Of a DNA stretch of 64,000 bases, positions 55,651-64,000 are shown in pieces. The stretch is from Serratia liquefaciens ATCC 27592 (GTDB lineage Bacteria; Pseudomonadota; Gammaproteobacteria; Enterobacterales; Enterobacteriaceae). The position numbers were made by a program, and so were the translations under genes. The stretch lies in assembly GCF_000422085.1 (NCBI RefSeq), contig NC_021741.1, forward strand, positions 3,720,001 through 3,784,000, in the 5' to 3' direction. The notes below the pieces were generated by a model, which was given only the letters and a program-made list of their open reading frames with translations, made no database searches and was not told the origin of the DNA. Within the stretch, counting starts at the first letter, position 1. Every line of letters starts with the position of its first letter.

Positions 55651-57663
55651 TTATTGCAACGACTGGGACCACGCTTTCCAGCGCAGACCGTGCTGCGCAT
55701 CCAGCTGTTCGAGCGCCAGTCCTGCCTCGTGTCGCCAGCGGCGCAGCAAGGCTTTCTGCCCGCTAAACCCTAGCCGTTCCACGCAGACTGCCGGCGCCAG
55801 CGACTGCTGCAGATGCATCCGCAGTGCGGGCAATGATAGCGTACTGGCCAACAGTAAGCGTTGCAGTGCCCCGAGGCTGGCCTCCAGCGGCCGATGCGCG
55901 AAGGCAAATCCTGCCAGCTCACGCCAGTCGTCCTCCCCTAGCTGCGTATCGCCGTCGTCTCCGGGGATCTCTATCTGCAGATCAATACGCGGCTGCAACC
56001 AGCGCCAGTCACGTGCCAGGTGTTTATGGGCGGCATGGCGCAACGCCTCGCCCTGTTCGCTCAGCGGCAGGATCGCCATCGCGGTGTAACAACCACTACT
56101 GGCCTCTGTCTTGCTGCCGATACGAGCCAGTTCAAAACCGCAAGATTGCCAGAAACGCCACAGCGGCTCGGTATAGCCAAAGCTGACCGAGAGATAATCC
56201 AGCCCCTGTGCTTGCTGGCGCTGCCGAGCAATGAGATCGCGGGCAATGCCCTGTTGACGCAGTGCGGGTAACACCGCAATGCGGGTGATGCGCCGCGAAC
56301 GTAGCGTAGGTGCCCACCACTGGCCCCCGTGCGCCGCCAGCGATTGTGCCACCAGGTTGCCACGCGGACGCCGTCGACCGGCCCAGACTTCGTGTGCCAG
56401 TTCGGCGCTCAGCCCGCCTTCTTCCACCAGCCACAGGGCGCCGACAACCTCATCGTCTACCTGAGCCAAACCAAAGTGCATGCCCGGCGCATCCATCAAC
56501 CGCCGTAAGTCCAGTGGTGAAGTACGGTAATGGGCACTGCTCAACAAAGCGTAAAAACGCGCTAACCTTTGCGGATCGGCGCACAGCATGGCTTGCTCAG
56601 CCCCGCTGATGCTCACCGGCTTATCCGTTACCGGCCAGCAGGGTTGCTCGTTAAACAGCAGCGCGTTATCTATAATGCGCTCCAGCGCATCGCCCTGCGC
56701 CCAACGCATCGGTTGATCTAACCCCAATGGCTGGAACGCGGGCAGTCCGGCGCAGAATTTCAGTAAAAAACCCCGGCCGGTGCCTTCATAACCCTGCACC
56801 GTGGTGGTCAGCAAAACGCGCGGGAAATAGCTCACCAACTGCTGCAACAGTGGGCCAGGTATCGCCGCCGCTTCGTCCACCAGCAACCACCCTACGTCAC
56901 TGACGTCCTGTTCGCGGCAATGGGCCAACAGCGCATCCGGTGCCCAGAATTGCGCACGTCCCTGTGCCCATTCGGCGGCGACTTCGGTGGCGGCGCGGCT
57001 CGGTCCGACCAACCAGCAGGTCTGCGAGGTGTTCGCCACCAGCATCCCCGCTACCGTTGACTTGCCGCGACCGCGTGCGGCGGTCAAAACCCAAATGCCC
57101 GACGCCGCGCTCAGTAATTGCGCCAGCAGCCGCTGCTGCTCGGCGGTGGGTTGGCCGTCTGGTGCCTGCCACTGTGGACGCAGCGGCAATGGCGCCAGCG
57201 TCAGCGCCTCACCCTGCCGCCAGACGGTGACTTCGCTGTCCGCCGTCAGATGCCGCTGCAGATGATGAATAAAATTTGGGGTGGTGATCGGTTGTGGGCA
57301 ATCGCTCCAGCGCAGGCTGTCGTCATCCGGTTGCTGAGGCCACTGCTGCCACGGCGGCGTCAGCAACAGCAGCCAACTGCCGGCTCGCAGCGTGCCCGAC
57401 AGCGCGGCCAGGGCTTCAACGTCCAGCCCTTTCGTCGCATCAAACACCGCGTGCAGGCGCTCTTGCCCCAGCAGCGTCCGCACCGCACCGCTCGCCAAGG
57501 CCTGCAGGCCCGGCGGCGGGTTTTCCCCTACCCACGGCCAGTCACCCGGCAGGGTACTCGCCAGTTGTAGCGCCTGCTGGCGACACCATTGCGGCTCGCC
57601 ACTGATCACCAGCAGGCGCCTGATGCCCTGCTGCTGCATAAGTTGTTGCATTGCCAGTAACAT
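55651..57663 (-). CDS. tmcA: tRNA(Met) cytidine acetyltransferase TmcA
   Basis: Makes N4-acetylcytidine at the wobble position of elongator tRNA-Met, using ATP and acetyl-CoA. The 670-residue protein has an N-terminal domain and an RNA-helicase-like ATPase (Walker [11 protein letters not shown] near 195, DEAAAIPG as motif II near 295). A GNAT domain follows ([23 protein letters not shown] near 460-480, acetyl-CoA loop), then a C-terminal RNA-binding part. I chose the ATG at 57663, since the upstream frame runs through the ypfJ terminator hairpin. The ribosome-binding site is weak. Confidence 0.93.
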   Translation of the reverse strand: MLLAMQQLMQQQGIRRLLVISGEPQWCRQQALQLASTLPGDWPWVGENPPPGLQALASGAVRTLLGQERLHAVFDATKGLDVEALAALSGTLRAGSWLLLLTPPWQQWPQQPDDDSLRWSDCPQPITTPNFIHHLQRHLTADSEVTVWRQGEALTLAPLPLRPQWQAPDGQPTAEQQRLLAQLLSAASGIWVLTAARGRGKSTVAGMLVANTSQTCWLVGPSRAATEVAAEWAQGRAQFWAPDALLAHCREQDVSDVGWLLVDEAAAIPGPLLQQLVSYFPRVLLTTTVQGYEGTGRGFLLKFCAGLPAFQPLGLDQPMRWAQGDALERIIDNALLFNEQPCWPVTDKPVSISGAEQAMLCADPQRLARFYALLSSAHYRTSPLDLRRLMDAPGMHFGLAQVDDEVVGALWLVEEGGLSAELAHEVWAGRRRPRGNLVAQSLAAHGGQWWAPTLRSRRITRIAVLPALRQQGIARDLIARQRQQAQGLDYLSVSFGYTEPLWRFWQSCGFELARIGSKTEASSGCYTAMAILPLSEQGEALRHAAHKHLARDWRWLQPRIDLQIEIPGDDGDTQLGEDDWRELAGFAFAHRPLEASLGALQRLLLASTLSLPALRMHLQQSLAPAVCVERLGFSGQKALLRRWRHEAGLALEQLDAQHGLRWKAWSQSLQ

Positions 57664-57682
57664 AACCGTGGATCCAGACCTG

Positions 57683-57711
57683 AAAAAAATGCCGGAGTCA
57701 GGCTCCGGCAT
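57683..57711 (-). terminator. Terminator between ypfJ and tmcA
   Basis: ATGCCGGAG / CTCCGGCAT stem, short TCAGG-type loop, followed on the minus strand by a seven-T run. It lies only 20 bp before the tmcA start, so tmcA expression depends on read-through or a promoter overlapping this hairpin. Confidence 0.85.
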
Positions 57712-57717
57712 GGCATG

Positions 57718-58584
57718 TTAACGGGATGCGAAGGTGTTGCAGGTGTTCGGATCGCCGCTGTCGAAGCCCTGTTTAAACCAGGTGTAGCGCTGCTGCGAAG
57801 TACCGTGGGTGAAGCTGTCCGGCACCACCCGTCCCTGCCCTTGCTGCTGCAAACGGTCGTCGCCGATCGCCTGCGCGGCGTTCAATGCCGCCTGCAAGTC
57901 GCCCTCTTCCAACATCTGCTGTTTCTCGGCGTATTTGCCCCACACGCCGGCAAAGCAGTCCGCCTGCAGTTCCATTTTCACCGACAGGCGGTTCACTTCC
58001 GCCTGGCTGGCACCCTGCTGCATTTGGCGCACTTTCGGCTCGATACCCAGCAGGTTCTGCACATGGTGGCCGACTTCGTGCGCCACTACGTAGGCCTGGG
58101 CAAAGTCACCGCCGGCACCCAGCTTGGTTTTCATATCCTGATAGAACGACAGGTCGATATACACCGTTTTGTCACCCGGGCAATAGAACGGCCCCATCGC
58201 CGCCTGACCGGTACCGCAACTGGTGCGCGTTACGCCACGATACATCACCAGTTTGGGTGGCTGATAGGTTTTGCCCATACGCTGGAAAACTTCTTTCCAG
58301 TTATCTTCGGTAGACGCCAGCACCACCGAGGTAAATTTAGCCAGTTCATCGTCTTTTGGACTGATGCTGGCGCTTTGTTGCTGAGTTTGCGGGCTCACGT
58401 CCCCACCGTTCAACAGCGGCGAGAGATCGATGCCGTAATAGCCGGCCACCAACACCACCACCAGAATGGCGATACCGCCTTTGCCGCGAGGAACACGAAA
58501 GCCGCCACCGCCGCCACCCAGACCTGAAGACTGCCCGCGACGATCCTCAACATTGTCACTTTCCCGACGCCCTTGCCAACGCAT
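57718..58584 (-). CDS. ypfJ: Putative neutral zinc metallopeptidase YpfJ
   Basis: Membrane-anchored metallopeptidase of 288 residues. After a Gly-rich cytoplasmic N-terminus ([14 protein letters not shown]) there is one transmembrane helix ([17 protein letters not shown], about 35-51), then a periplasmic domain. It has the zinc-binding HExxH motif [12 protein letters not shown] (about 160-171) and a downstream Glu ([13 protein letters not shown]). Cys residues at TSCGTG, FYCPGD and NTCNTF could form disulfides. The start at 58584 fits family length. Its promoter region carries an ERIC element 38 bp upstream. Confidence 0.9.
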   Translation of the reverse strand: MRWQGRRESDNVEDRRGQSSGLGGGGGGFRVPRGKGGIAILVVVLVAGYYGIDLSPLLNGGDVSPQTQQQSASISPKDDELAKFTSVVLASTEDNWKEVFQRMGKTYQPPKLVMYRGVTRTSCGTGQAAMGPFYCPGDKTVYIDLSFYQDMKTKLGAGGDFAQAYVVAHEVGHHVQNLLGIEPKVRQMQQGASQAEVNRLSVKMELQADCFAGVWGKYAEKQQMLEEGDLQAALNAAQAIGDDRLQQQGQGRVVPDSFTHGTSQQRYTWFKQGFDSGDPNTCNTFASR

Positions 58585-58621
58585 AAATAAACTCCAGATT
58601 AGGTTTTTGTCATTGTACGCA

Positions 58622-58746
58622 ATACCCAAAATAATTGGAGTTGCATCAAGGCGGCAAATGAGTGAATCCCGATGAACTTACTCATGTAAGTGATTCGGGT
58701 GAACGAGTGCAGCCAACACAGATGCAGCTTCAAGTATGCCGGGTAT
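58622..58746. repeat. ERIC element upstream of ypfJ
   Basis: About 125 bp bounded by ATACCC / GGGTAT, with the core GTGAATCCCGATGAACTTAC...GTAAGTGATTCGGGTGA, a variant ERIC core with compensatory changes that keep the hairpin. It lies in the ypfJ-purC gap. Confidence 0.88.
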
Positions 58747-59021
58747 TATCATTATAAGTGCTGAGCAGCGGAGGAAATGTAGAATTTTTCCGGAAATGCA
58801 GTCAGAGAGAAATATTGCGGGAAGTTAACGGGGCCGAACGGCTCCGTGAGACTGCTGACAAACAGAGAATGTTTGGCGGCAGGCGCTAAAGGTTTTGAAA
58901 ATAAATCTGGAAAATCAATTTATTGATTTTCGGCTGATAACACAAAGGGGGAAAAACCACGCTTTATCCCCCTTTGTCAAAATCTGACGGGGCCGGATGA
59001 CCCCGTAGAGCGCGACAACGC
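58747..59021. other. Gap between ERIC and purC with several hairpins
   Basis: No gene is visible. It holds a near-perfect AT palindrome AAAATCAATTTATTGATTTT (58911-58930), a long stem ACAAAGGGGG / CCCCCTTTGT (58942-58977) and ACGGGG / CCCCGT (58987-59006). The last is closest to the purC stop and the best candidate for its terminator, though without a strong T-run. Confidence 0.5.
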
Positions 59022-59735
59022 TTAGTCGAGCTTGACGCCGATGCGACGGGCCACTTCTTCATAGGCTTCGATCAAGCCACCCAGGCTCTGGCGGAAGCGG
59101 TCTTTATCCATCTTGTCCAGGGTGTTTTTATCCCACAGGCGGCTGCCGTCCGGCGAGAACTCATCGCCCAGCACCACTTCACCGTTGAACAGGCCGAACT
59201 CCAGCTTGAAGTCGACCAGGATCAGGCCCGCGTCGTCAAACAGCTTGCTCAGCACGTCGTTTGCCTTGTAGCTCAGCTCGCGCATACGCGCCAGGTGCTC
59301 TTTGTTCACCCAGCCGAAGGTTTCACAGTAGGATTCGTTGACCATCGGATCGTGCATGGCATCGTTTTTCAGGAACAGGTCGAACAGCGGCGGGTTCAGT
59401 ACCAGGCCTTCTTCGATGCCCAGACGCTTCACCAGTGAACCGGCAGCGCGGTTGCGGATCACGCATTCGACCGGCACCATGTCCAACTTCTTCACCAGCA
59501 CTTCGTTGTCTGACAGCAGGCGTTCCATTTGCGTCGGGATGCCGGCCTCTTCCAGTTTGCTCATAATGAAATGGTTAAACTTGTTGTTCACCATGCCTTT
59601 GCGATCGAACTGCTCAATGCGCTGACCATCCAGTGCTGACGTATCGTTGCGGAACTCCAACACCAGCAAATCAGGGTTTTCGGTGGTGTAGACGGTTTTT
59701 GCCTTTCCGCGATACAACTCAGCTAGCTTTTGCAT
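59022..59735 (-). CDS. purC: Phosphoribosylaminoimidazole-succinocarboxamide synthase
   Basis: SAICAR synthetase of de novo purine biosynthesis (CAIR + Asp + ATP). The 237-residue protein equals E. coli Pur[19 protein letters not shown] start, [34 protein letters not shown] near 80-100, and [22 protein letters not shown] near 176. I chose the ATG at 59735 on family length and a GGAG site. The promoter, PurR box and an ERIC leader lie upstream, so it is transcribed separately from bamC. Confidence 0.96.
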   Translation of the reverse strand: MQKLAELYRGKAKTVYTTENPDLLVLEFRNDTSALDGQRIEQFDRKGMVNNKFNHFIMSKLEEAGIPTQMERLLSDNEVLVKKLDMVPVECVIRNRAAGSLVKRLGIEEGLVLNPPLFDLFLKNDAMHDPMVNESYCETFGWVNKEHLARMRELSYKANDVLSKLFDDAGLILVDFKLEFGLFNGEVVLGDEFSPDGSRLWDKNTLDKMDKDRFRQSLGGLIEAYEEVARRIGVKLD

Positions 59736-59789
59736 CTTACATACTCCAATAAAGAATTGTTTTAAAAATGCTTTAACACACAGGCGTGA

Positions 59790-59915
59790 TATACCCAAAA
59801 TAATTGGAGTTACAGCAAGGCGGCAGGTGCGGGACTCCCCGCGAGCTTACTCAAGTAAGTGACAGGGCGAATACACGTAGCCAACACGGTTGTAGCTTCA
59901 AAAATGATGGGTATA
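59790..59915. repeat. ERIC element in the purC 5' leader
   Basis: About 126 bp bounded by TATACCC / GGGTATA, with the core GGACTCCCCGCGAGCTTACTCAAGTAAGTGACAGGGCGA region. It lies between the predicted purC promoter and the purC start, and its right terminus GGGTATA provides the -10 hexamer on the minus strand. Confidence 0.9.
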
Positions 59916-59947
59916 TTGTGCCAAAACTGCGACGCAAACGATACCGT
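59910..59947 (-). promoter_or_regulatory. purC promoter with PurR box
   Basis: On the minus strand -35 TTTGCG (59933-59938), 17-bp spacer, -10 TATACC (59910-59915). A PurR operator ACGCAAACGATACCGT (59932-59947, 13 of 16 to consensus) covers the -35, consistent with repression when hypoxanthine or guanine is available. Confidence 0.7.
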
Positions 59948-59955
59948 ATTGTTCA

Positions 59956-59980
59956 AAGAAAAAGGGGCCGTAGCCCCTTT
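59956..59980 (-). terminator. Terminator after bamC
   Basis: AAAGGGGC / GCCCCTTT stem with CGTA loop, followed on the minus strand by TTTTTCTTTG. Confidence 0.88.
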
Positions 59981-59984
59981 TCAA

Positions 59985-61037
59985 TCAGTTAACGCTGGTT
60001 TTACTGAATGCTGCCTGGAAGGCCGCCACCAAGCCGTCGTTTTGCGACTGGGTCAATGGCTTCCCTTTAGGATCGATAAATTGCAGGCTGGTGCGGTTGT
60101 TCAAGTCCCCGACCTGCAGTTTGTAATCGCCCTCTTTCAGTTCAGGATCCTTGGCGCCCAACGCATCCCAATCGCTACCGCTCAGGGATTTGTAGGTGAC
60201 GGCGACGGTGCCCTGCGGACGGCTGCGGTCACCCACTTTCATCCCCAGTTTCTCCAACGCCGCAGGCAGGCGATCCCATACCACGGTGTAAGGGCCGCGC
60301 ACTACCAGCATCGGCAGGCCGGTGTCATCAGCGCTGCTCTGCACGTCCAGCGCGCCGAAGCGGTTGGCCGTCTGGCTGCTTGCCAGGTTGTCCTGCTTGT
60401 CCAGGCCTTCAACGATGGTGTTCATCATCATGCCGTTGTAGCGCTGCACTTCTGACGGGTCGGTAATCTGTTCGGTTTTACCCTGCTGCTGCAGGCCCAC
60501 GGTTTTCACCGTCAGCGCCTGCTGGTAACCCTGCTGCTGTACGCTGATCTGGTAGCGGCCTTCGTACTGGTTGTCTTCATCCAGACGGTTCCACTTCACC
60601 CAGTCGGTGGTCAGCGTCTGACCGGCGTCCTGACGTGAGGCGATTGCGATATTTTTCGTCTGCAGCATGCTGACAACGCGCGACCACAGGTTCTGGTTCT
60701 GCGGGTTGTTTTCCAACAGCAGCGTACCGCTGTCGCCGGCATATTGCGCGCGTGAACCGCTCAGCAACGCCAGTGGCTGCACCGGCGGACGAATATCCAG
60801 TTGCTTGCCGACGCCGCCTTTCAGCGTGGTGGCCGGAACATCATAATTACCGCTTTGCACCGGCAGGATCATACCGGCTGGTGCGTTCAGTGGCTTGAGC
60901 ACCGACGCATCGAGGTAAGACTCATCGCCGCTCACCTGGCGTTTGTAACGCTGATCGGTGGTGCAGGCGGCCAGCATCATAACCAGCGAAATACCCACGA
61001 CTTTTGCTACCGTCGACTTTTGCAATGAATAAACCAT
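59985..61037 (-). CDS. bamC: Outer membrane assembly lipoprotein BamC
   Basis: Lipoprotein of the beta-barrel assembly machinery. The 350-residue protein has a lipoprotein signal with lipobox LAAC (Cys near 25), an unstructured N-terminal stretch that contacts BamD ([27 protein letters not shown] region), then two helix-grip domains (about 100-215 and 230-345). The ATG at 61037 directly follows a TTG that would be the alternative. It is 16 bp downstream of dapA, as in E. coli dapA-bamC. The older name is nlpB. Confidence 0.95.
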   Translation of the reverse strand: MVYSLQKSTVAKVVGISLVMMLAACTTDQRYKRQVSGDESYLDASVLKPLNAPAGMILPVQSGNYDVPATTLKGGVGKQLDIRPPVQPLALLSGSRAQYAGDSGTLLLENNPQNQNLWSRVVSMLQTKNIAIASRQDAGQTLTTDWVKWNRLDEDNQYEGRYQISVQQQGYQQALTVKTVGLQQQGKTEQITDPSEVQRYNGMMMNTIVEGLDKQDNLASSQTANRFGALDVQSSADDTGLPMLVVRGPYTVVWDRLPAALEKLGMKVGDRSRPQGTVAVTYKSLSGSDWDALGAKDPELKEGDYKLQVGDLNNRTSLQFIDPKGKPLTQSQNDGLVAAFQAAFSKTSVN

Positions 61038-61053
61038 CAAATTTCCCTTAGAG

Positions 61054-61935
61054 TTACAGCAAACCGGCGCTTTTCAACGCGCGTTCCACTACCGGACGGG
61101 CAGCGTCGGTCAACGGCGTCATAGGCAGACGCATCGTATCGGTTGCCATCAATCCCAATGCCTTACAGGCCCATTTCACCGGAATTGGGTTTGCTTCTAC
61201 AAACAAATCCTGATGCAACGGCATCAAGCGCTGATTTAAGCGGCGTGCTTCAGCAAAGTCGCCCTGTGCTGCCAGCGCGCAAAGCTGCGCCATTTCACGC
61301 GCCGCCACGTTGGCCGTCACGGAAATCACCCCTTTGCCGCCCAGTTGCATGAAATCCAGACCGCTGGCGTCATCGCCGCTCAGCAAAATGAAATCTTCAT
61401 CATCAACCAGCACTTGGATCTGACTTACACGACTTAAGTTCCCTGTTGCCTCTTTAACAGCAACAATATTCTTAATTTTTGCCAAACGCGCAATCACCGG
61501 CGGCAGCATGTCACACCCGGTGCGCGAAGGCACGTTATAGAGGATCTGCGGCAGTGCGGTGCTTTCGGCAATCGCCTTGAAGTGCTGGTACAGCCCTTCC
61601 TGAGTCGGTTTGTTGTAGTAAGGCGTGACCGTCAGGCAACCCACTACGCCGGTATTTTCAAAGCGCTGGGTCAGCGAAATGGCTTCGGCGGTGGCGTTGG
61701 CGCCGGTACCTGCGATCACTGGAATACGGCCTGCGGCCAGTTCCAGCGTCTGCAATACCACGTCAACGTGCTCGTCATGGGCAAGCGTTGCGGACTCGCC
61801 GGTAGTCCCTACGGAAACGATGGCCGCAGTTCCACTGGCTACATGATAATCAATCAATTTTTTTAGGCTCGCGCGATCGACAGCACCTGTGTCGTCCATC
61901 GGCGTAACCAGTGCAACAATACTTCCCGTAAACAT
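61054..61935 (-). CDS. dapA: 4-hydroxy-tetrahydrodipicolinate synthase
   Basis: First committed step of DAP/lysine biosynthesis: pyruvate plus aspartate semialdehyde. The 293-residue protein has [15 protein letters not shown] start, GTTGESATL (substrate-binding Thr pair), [11 protein letters not shown] with the catalytic Tyr near 133, and the Schiff-base Lys in [10 protein letters not shown] (near 161). I chose the ATG at 61935 on family length. It is divergent from gcvR with a 146-bp gap. Confidence 0.96.
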   Translation of the reverse strand: MFTGSIVALVTPMDDTGAVDRASLKKLIDYHVASGTAAIVSVGTTGESATLAHDEHVDVVLQTLELAAGRIPVIAGTGANATAEAISLTQRFENTGVVGCLTVTPYYNKPTQEGLYQHFKAIAESTALPQILYNVPSRTGCDMLPPVIARLAKIKNIVAVKEATGNLSRVSQIQVLVDDEDFILLSGDDASGLDFMQLGGKGVISVTANVAAREMAQLCALAAQGDFAEARRLNQRLMPLHQDLFVEANPIPVKWACKALGLMATDTMRLPMTPLTDAARPVVERALKSAGLL

Positions 61936-62081
61936 TGGCCGTCCCCTCCACAAACAAGTCACTCATGGTACTTTTGCTGCCTATCCAAAAGCAAGCAAAC
62001 AACGGCGTTGTAAGCGCTTGGCAGGCGGTTTTTTTTATGTTTACCATGGTAACCCCATTGAGCACGACAGGAAGCTCCATT

Positions 62082-62651
62082 TTGCCTAAGCCAGATGAAC
62101 ACTATCTCGTGATTACCGCGCTCGGCGCCGATCGCCCCGGAATCGTCAATGCCATCACCCGCCACGTCAGCAGCTGCGGGTGCAATATCGAAGATAGCCG
62201 TCTGGCCATGCTGGGTGAAGAGTTCACTTTCATCATGCTGCTTTCCGGCAGTTGGAACGCCATTACCCTGATCGAATCAACCCTGCCGCAAAAAGGCGCG
62301 GAGCTGGAGCTGCTGATTGTGATGAAGCGCACCAACTCACACGAAAGGCCACCGATGCCGGCCACGGTGTGGGTGCAGGTTGAGGTGAAAGACTCGCCGC
62401 ACATCATCGAACGCTTTACCGATTTGTTCGACTCCAGCCAGATGAACATTGCCGAGCTGGTATCGCGCACCCAGCCTGCGGAAGGCGACCTGCCGCCGCA
62501 GCTGTATATCCAGATCACCGCGCACAGCCCCGGCAATCAGGATGCCTCAAATATTGAACAAGCCTTTCATCGCCTATGTACAGAATTGAAAGCACAAGGC
62601 AGTATTAGCGTTGTGAACTATCCACAGCATGATGAGAAAGATGGAGAGTAG
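62082..62651 (+). CDS. gcvR: Glycine cleavage system regulator GcvR
   Basis: ACT-domain protein that antagonises GcvA to repress the glycine cleavage operon; glycine disrupts the interaction. The 189-residue protein has two ACT domains (HYLVITALGADRPGIVNAITRHV near 9-31 and VQVEVKDSPHIIERFTDLF near 102-120). I favour the TTG at 62082: AGGA lies 9 bp upstream and the length then equals E. coli GcvR. ATG codons at 62046 and earlier give extensions unlike the family. It is followed 2 bp later by bcp. Confidence 0.92.
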   Translation: MPKPDEHYLVITALGADRPGIVNAITRHVSSCGCNIEDSRLAMLGEEFTFIMLLSGSWNAITLIESTLPQKGAELELLIVMKRTNSHERPPMPATVWVQVEVKDSPHIIERFTDLFDSSQMNIAELVSRTQPAEGDLPPQLYIQITAHSPGNQDASNIEQAFHRLCTELKAQGSISVVNYPQHDEKDGE

Positions 62652-62653
62652 TG

Positions 62654-63118
62654 ATGAGCCCATTGAAAGCCGGTGACACAGCGCCGAAGTTTAGTTTGCC
62701 TGACCAGGACGGTGAGGAAATTAATTTGGCCGACTTCCAGGGACAGCGAGTGCTTGTTTATTTTTATCCCAAGGCGATGACGCCGGGCTGTACCGTACAG
62801 GCCTGCGGTTTGCGGGATAACATGGATGACTTGAAAAAAGCGGGTGTCGAAGTTCTGGGCATCAGCACGGATAAACCAGAGAAACTGTCGCGTTTTGCCG
62901 AGAAAGAGTTGTTAAACTTCACGTTGTTGTCTGATGAGGATCATCAGGTGGCGCAGCAGTTCGGCGTTTGGGGTGAGAAAACCTTCATGGGGAAAACCTA
63001 TGACGGCATCCACCGCATCAGCTTCCTGATCGACGCCAAAGGCAAGGTTGAAAAAGTGTTTGATGATTTTAAGACCACCAATCATCACGACATCGTTCTG
63101 GATTACCTGAAACAATAA
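62654..63118 (+). CDS. bcp: Thioredoxin-dependent thiol peroxidase Bcp
   Basis: Peroxiredoxin of the PrxQ/Bcp class reducing hydrogen peroxide and organic hydroperoxides in the cytoplasm. The 154-residue protein has PKAMTPGCTVQACGLRD, with peroxidatic Cys 46 and resolving Cys 51 in the five-residue spacing of this class. The ATG at 62654 is adjacent to a GTG at 62651; the ATG matches the family start MSPLKAGD. It is translationally close to gcvR, as in E. coli. Confidence 0.95.
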   Translation: MSPLKAGDTAPKFSLPDQDGEEINLADFQGQRVLVYFYPKAMTPGCTVQACGLRDNMDDLKKAGVEVLGISTDKPEKLSRFAEKELLNFTLLSDEDHQVAQQFGVWGEKTFMGKTYDGIHRISFLIDAKGKVEKVFDDFKTTNHHDIVLDYLKQ

Positions 63119-63124
63119 TTCTCA

Positions 63125-63151
63125 CGAAGCGCAGCGACCTGCTGCGCTTCG
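63125..63151. terminator. Hairpin between bcp and perM
   Basis: CGAAGCGCAGC / GCTGCGCTTCG, an 11-bp perfect stem with loop GACCT, sits between convergent genes. T-runs are short on both sides. Confidence 0.6.
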
Positions 63152-63161
63152 TTATCCACGC

Positions 63162-64000
63162 TTATTCCTGTTCCGTTTCTACCCGCAGTTCGTCCGGCCA
63201 GGCATGAATAACCGCCTTCACCAAGGTTGCCAGCGGGATAGCGAAGAACACGCCCCAAAAACCCCACAGCCCGCCAAAGATAATCACCGACAGAATGATC
63301 ACCAGCGGATGCAGGTTGACCGCCTCAGAGAACAGAATCGGCACCAGCAGGTTGCCATCCAGCCCCTGCACCACCAGATAGGCGACGATCAGCGTCCAAA
63401 AATCGGCGCCAACACCCCATTGGAACATCGCCACCACCACCACCGGAATGGTCACCAGAACCGCACCGATATAGGGGATCAGCACCGAAAAACCGACCAG
63501 CACCGCCAGCAGCAGCGAATAGCGCATATCGAGAACCGCGAACACCAGATAGGTCGCCACCCCGACGATCACCATCTCCAGCACCTTGCCGCGAATATAG
63601 TTGGTGATCTGCTGGTTCATTTCGATCCACACCTGCCCGGCCAGCCCACGGTTGCGTGGCAGTACCCGGCGCACGGCATTGAGCATCTGTTCCTTGTCCT
63701 TCAACAGGAAGAACATCATCATCGGGACCAGGATCAGATAAATCGCCAGCGTCAGCAGGCCTACCAGCGACGCCAGCGAGAATTTCACCACCGACTCGCC
63801 CATGCCCGACAGGCGTCCGCGCAGGTTCTCTGCCATCATGTCGATGATGCCGGCATCCACCAGCGCCGGGTAACGCTTCGGCAGCGTCGCGGCGAAGTTA
63901 TAGAACTGGTTGAGCATGCCCGGCAGATCGGTCATCAGGTTGATGCCCTGTTGCCAGGCGGTCGGCGCCACCACGAAGACCAGCAGCATCGCGATACCGG
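63162..64000 (-). CDS. perM: AI-2E family transporter PerM, 5' end cut by window edge
   Basis: Polytopic inner-membrane protein of the AI-2E/PerM (UPF0118) family, function not firmly established. At least 279 codons are visible, and the frame runs open through position 64000, so the true start lies outside. Several hydrophobic segments are seen, with the family signature region GFSVLIPYIGAVLVTIPVV and the conserved GLDGNLLVPILFSEAVNLHPLVIILSVIIFGGLWGFWGVF near the C-terminus. It ends in an acidic tail VETEQE. The E. coli bcp-perM neighbourhood supports the name. Confidence 0.88.
   Translation of the reverse strand, partial: GIAMLLVFVVAPTAWQQGINLMTDLPGMLNQFYNFAATLPKRYPALVDAGIIDMMAENLRGRLSGMGESVVKFSLASLVGLLTLAIYLILVPMMMFFLLKDKEQMLNAVRRVLPRNRGLAGQVWIEMNQQITNYIRGKVLEMVIVGVATYLVFAVLDMRYSLLLAVLVGFSVLIPYIGAVLVTIPVVVVAMFQWGVGADFWTLIVAYLVVQGLDGNLLVPILFSEAVNLHPLVIILSVIIFGGLWGFWGVFFAIPLATLVKAVIHAWPDELRVETEQE

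Overview
The window is about 56% GC enterobacterial chromosome, almost certainly Serratia, and probably a non-marcescens species such as the S. plymuthica, S. proteamaculans or S. liquefaciens group. Two things point there. First, the chiWXYZ-chiB-chiR-cbp21 chitinolytic cluster is a Serratia signature, and its ChiB and CBP21 read as close but not identical to the S. marcescens proteins. Second, the backbone follows the E. coli 54-56 min order (cysM-A-W-U-P, yfeX-Y-Z, ypeA, amiA, hemF, maeB, talA-tktB, nudK, narQ, acrD, ypfM, yffB, dapE, ypfN, ypfH, tmcA, ypfJ, purC, bamC, dapA, gcvR, bcp, perM), interrupted by accessory blocks. No tRNA, rRNA, CRISPR array, transposase or prophage was recognised.

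Layout. 1-4.4 kb: sulfate/thiosulfate ABC importer operon cysPUWA, with cysM behind a hairpin and cut by the window edge. 4.6-10.6 kb: heme peroxidase yfeX, lipoprotein yfeY, membrane protein yfeZ, OB-fold stress protein ygiW, acetyltransferase ypeA, Tat-exported amidase amiA, hemF and yaiI. 10.6-16.9 kb: a Fur-controlled iron/heme locus with a TonB-dependent receptor, an exported S9 oligopeptidase, a private TonB and a ChaN heme lipoprotein. 17.1-19.4 kb: S-methylmethionine salvage (mmuPM) with a MetJ operator. 19.5-21.8 kb: maeB.

22.1-27.2 kb, between maeB and talA (neighbours in E. coli): the complete type 10 (holin/endopeptidase/spanin) secretion cassette chiWXYZ, chitinase chiB, LysR regulator chiR and the lytic polysaccharide monooxygenase cbp21. 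It works as a unit: ChiR controls expression, ChiB and CBP21 attack chitin, and ChiWXYZ releases the enzymes that lack normal export routes. 27.5-30.4 kb: talA-tktB. 31.1-32.1 kb: an orphan UreE-like protein with altered metal-site residues and a Rob-like AraC regulator.

32.2-40.5 kb: nudK, then a compact nitrate module: napFDABC read leftward, with the sensor kinase narQ and regulator narP divergent from it, and candidate NarP and FNR sites between. 40.7-43.9 kb: acrD efflux pump with a possible BaeR box, its stop codon lying inside an ERIC element. 44.1-44.2 kb: the 19-residue ypfM with its own promoter and terminator. 44.4-50.1 kb: a second iron island with a FepA/IrgA-type receptor divergent from a yncE-FhuE-type receptor operon, with Fur boxes between. 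50.2-52.2 kb: a TPR protein and three GNAT acetyltransferases.

52.5-64 kb: conserved yffB-dapE-(extra M15 carboxypeptidase)-ypfN-ypfH-tmcA-ypfJ-purC-bamC-dapA-gcvR-bcp-perM. Two more ERIC elements flank purC; one of them sits in the purC leader and supplies its predicted -10 box. Coordinates of starts were chosen from ribosome-binding sites and recalled family lengths; all homology statements come from memory of the families, not from a search.
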